Part shown: in pieces, positions 5,003 through 5,021 of the stretch
Layout: the number at the start of each line of letters is the position of its first letter
Position numbering within the stretch: position 1 is the first letter of the stretch
Assembly (NCBI GenBank): GCA_046728075.1
Contig: JBKPDV010000096.1
Coordinates: 1-5,021, forward strand
DNA: 5,021 bases
Direction of reading: 5' to 3'
Origin: JBKPDV01 sp046728075
GTDB lineage: Bacteria; Acidobacteriota; Thermoanaerobaculia; UBA5066; Gp7-AA6
Program-made: the position numbers and the translations under genes
Notes under the pieces: generated by a model
What the model saw: only the letters and a program-made list of their open reading frames with translations
The model's database searches: none
Told to the model about the DNA's origin: nothing

Positions 5003-5021
5003 GGCCGAGTCGGCGTTCTCC

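Larger units (their letters stand above)
4448..5021 (+). mobile_element. Integron gene cassette C (lipocalin-like gene), right end outside window
   Basis: The cassette starts at the cut point of attC3 with TTATAC. The gene starts 48 bases later and ends 19 bases before the window edge. By the rule that holds for the two complete intervals, its own attC should open with GTATAAC just beyond the window. Confidence 0.75.

Overview
The window is GC-rich bacterial DNA with genes on the + strand, short gaps and recognisable Shine-Dalgarno sequences. Its gene types are a hybrid sensor-like histidine kinase, tandem ABC_sub_bind-family substrate-binding proteins without permeases, and small soil-type enzymes. 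These suggest a free-living environmental bacterium, such as a Rokubacteria/Methylomirabilota-, deltaproteobacteria- or soil proteobacteria-like genome. That assignment is inference from gene style only; there is no rRNA or marker gene.

Left part (1-2033), chromosomal-looking. The 3' end of a sensor histidine kinase runs to 513. A GTG-started, Tat-signal-bearing ABC substrate-binding gene (518 on) begins four bases later but is broken. It has two compensating indels near 862-882. At about 896-900 it runs into a minus-strand fragment of a tyrosine recombinase, which ends just past its first catalytic Arg. An intact paralogous substrate-binding gene (1068-2033) follows, with a strong ribosome binding site.

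Right part (2062-5021), integron gene cassettes. Three attC recombination sites can be read directly: 2062-2119, 2610-2679 and 4385-4453. The decisive evidence is that the six bases opening the two complete cassettes (TTAGAC, TTCGAC), each with the preceding G, are exactly complementary to the R'' box of the attC closing the same cassette (GTCTAAC, GTCGAAC). This is expected for a circularised cassette. Cassette A (2114-2673) carries a pyridoxamine-phosphate-oxidase-like flavoprotein. The interval 2674-4447 carries a cupin-type lipoprotein and a short-chain dehydrogenase, and has what looks like a decayed attC left arm between them at 3257-3300. Cassette C (4448 to beyond the window) carries a secreted lipocalin-like protein. 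No integron integrase (IntI) gene or attI is visible, so this is either the body of a chromosomal integron whose intI lies elsewhere or a CALIN (attC cluster lacking an integrase).

The cassette genes are unrelated to each other, as is usual in integrons, and no shared pathway is visible. Between 3228 and 3416 there are two strong inverted repeats, one of them operator-like, upstream of the dehydrogenase. From 4215 to 4384 I see no convincing gene or signal.
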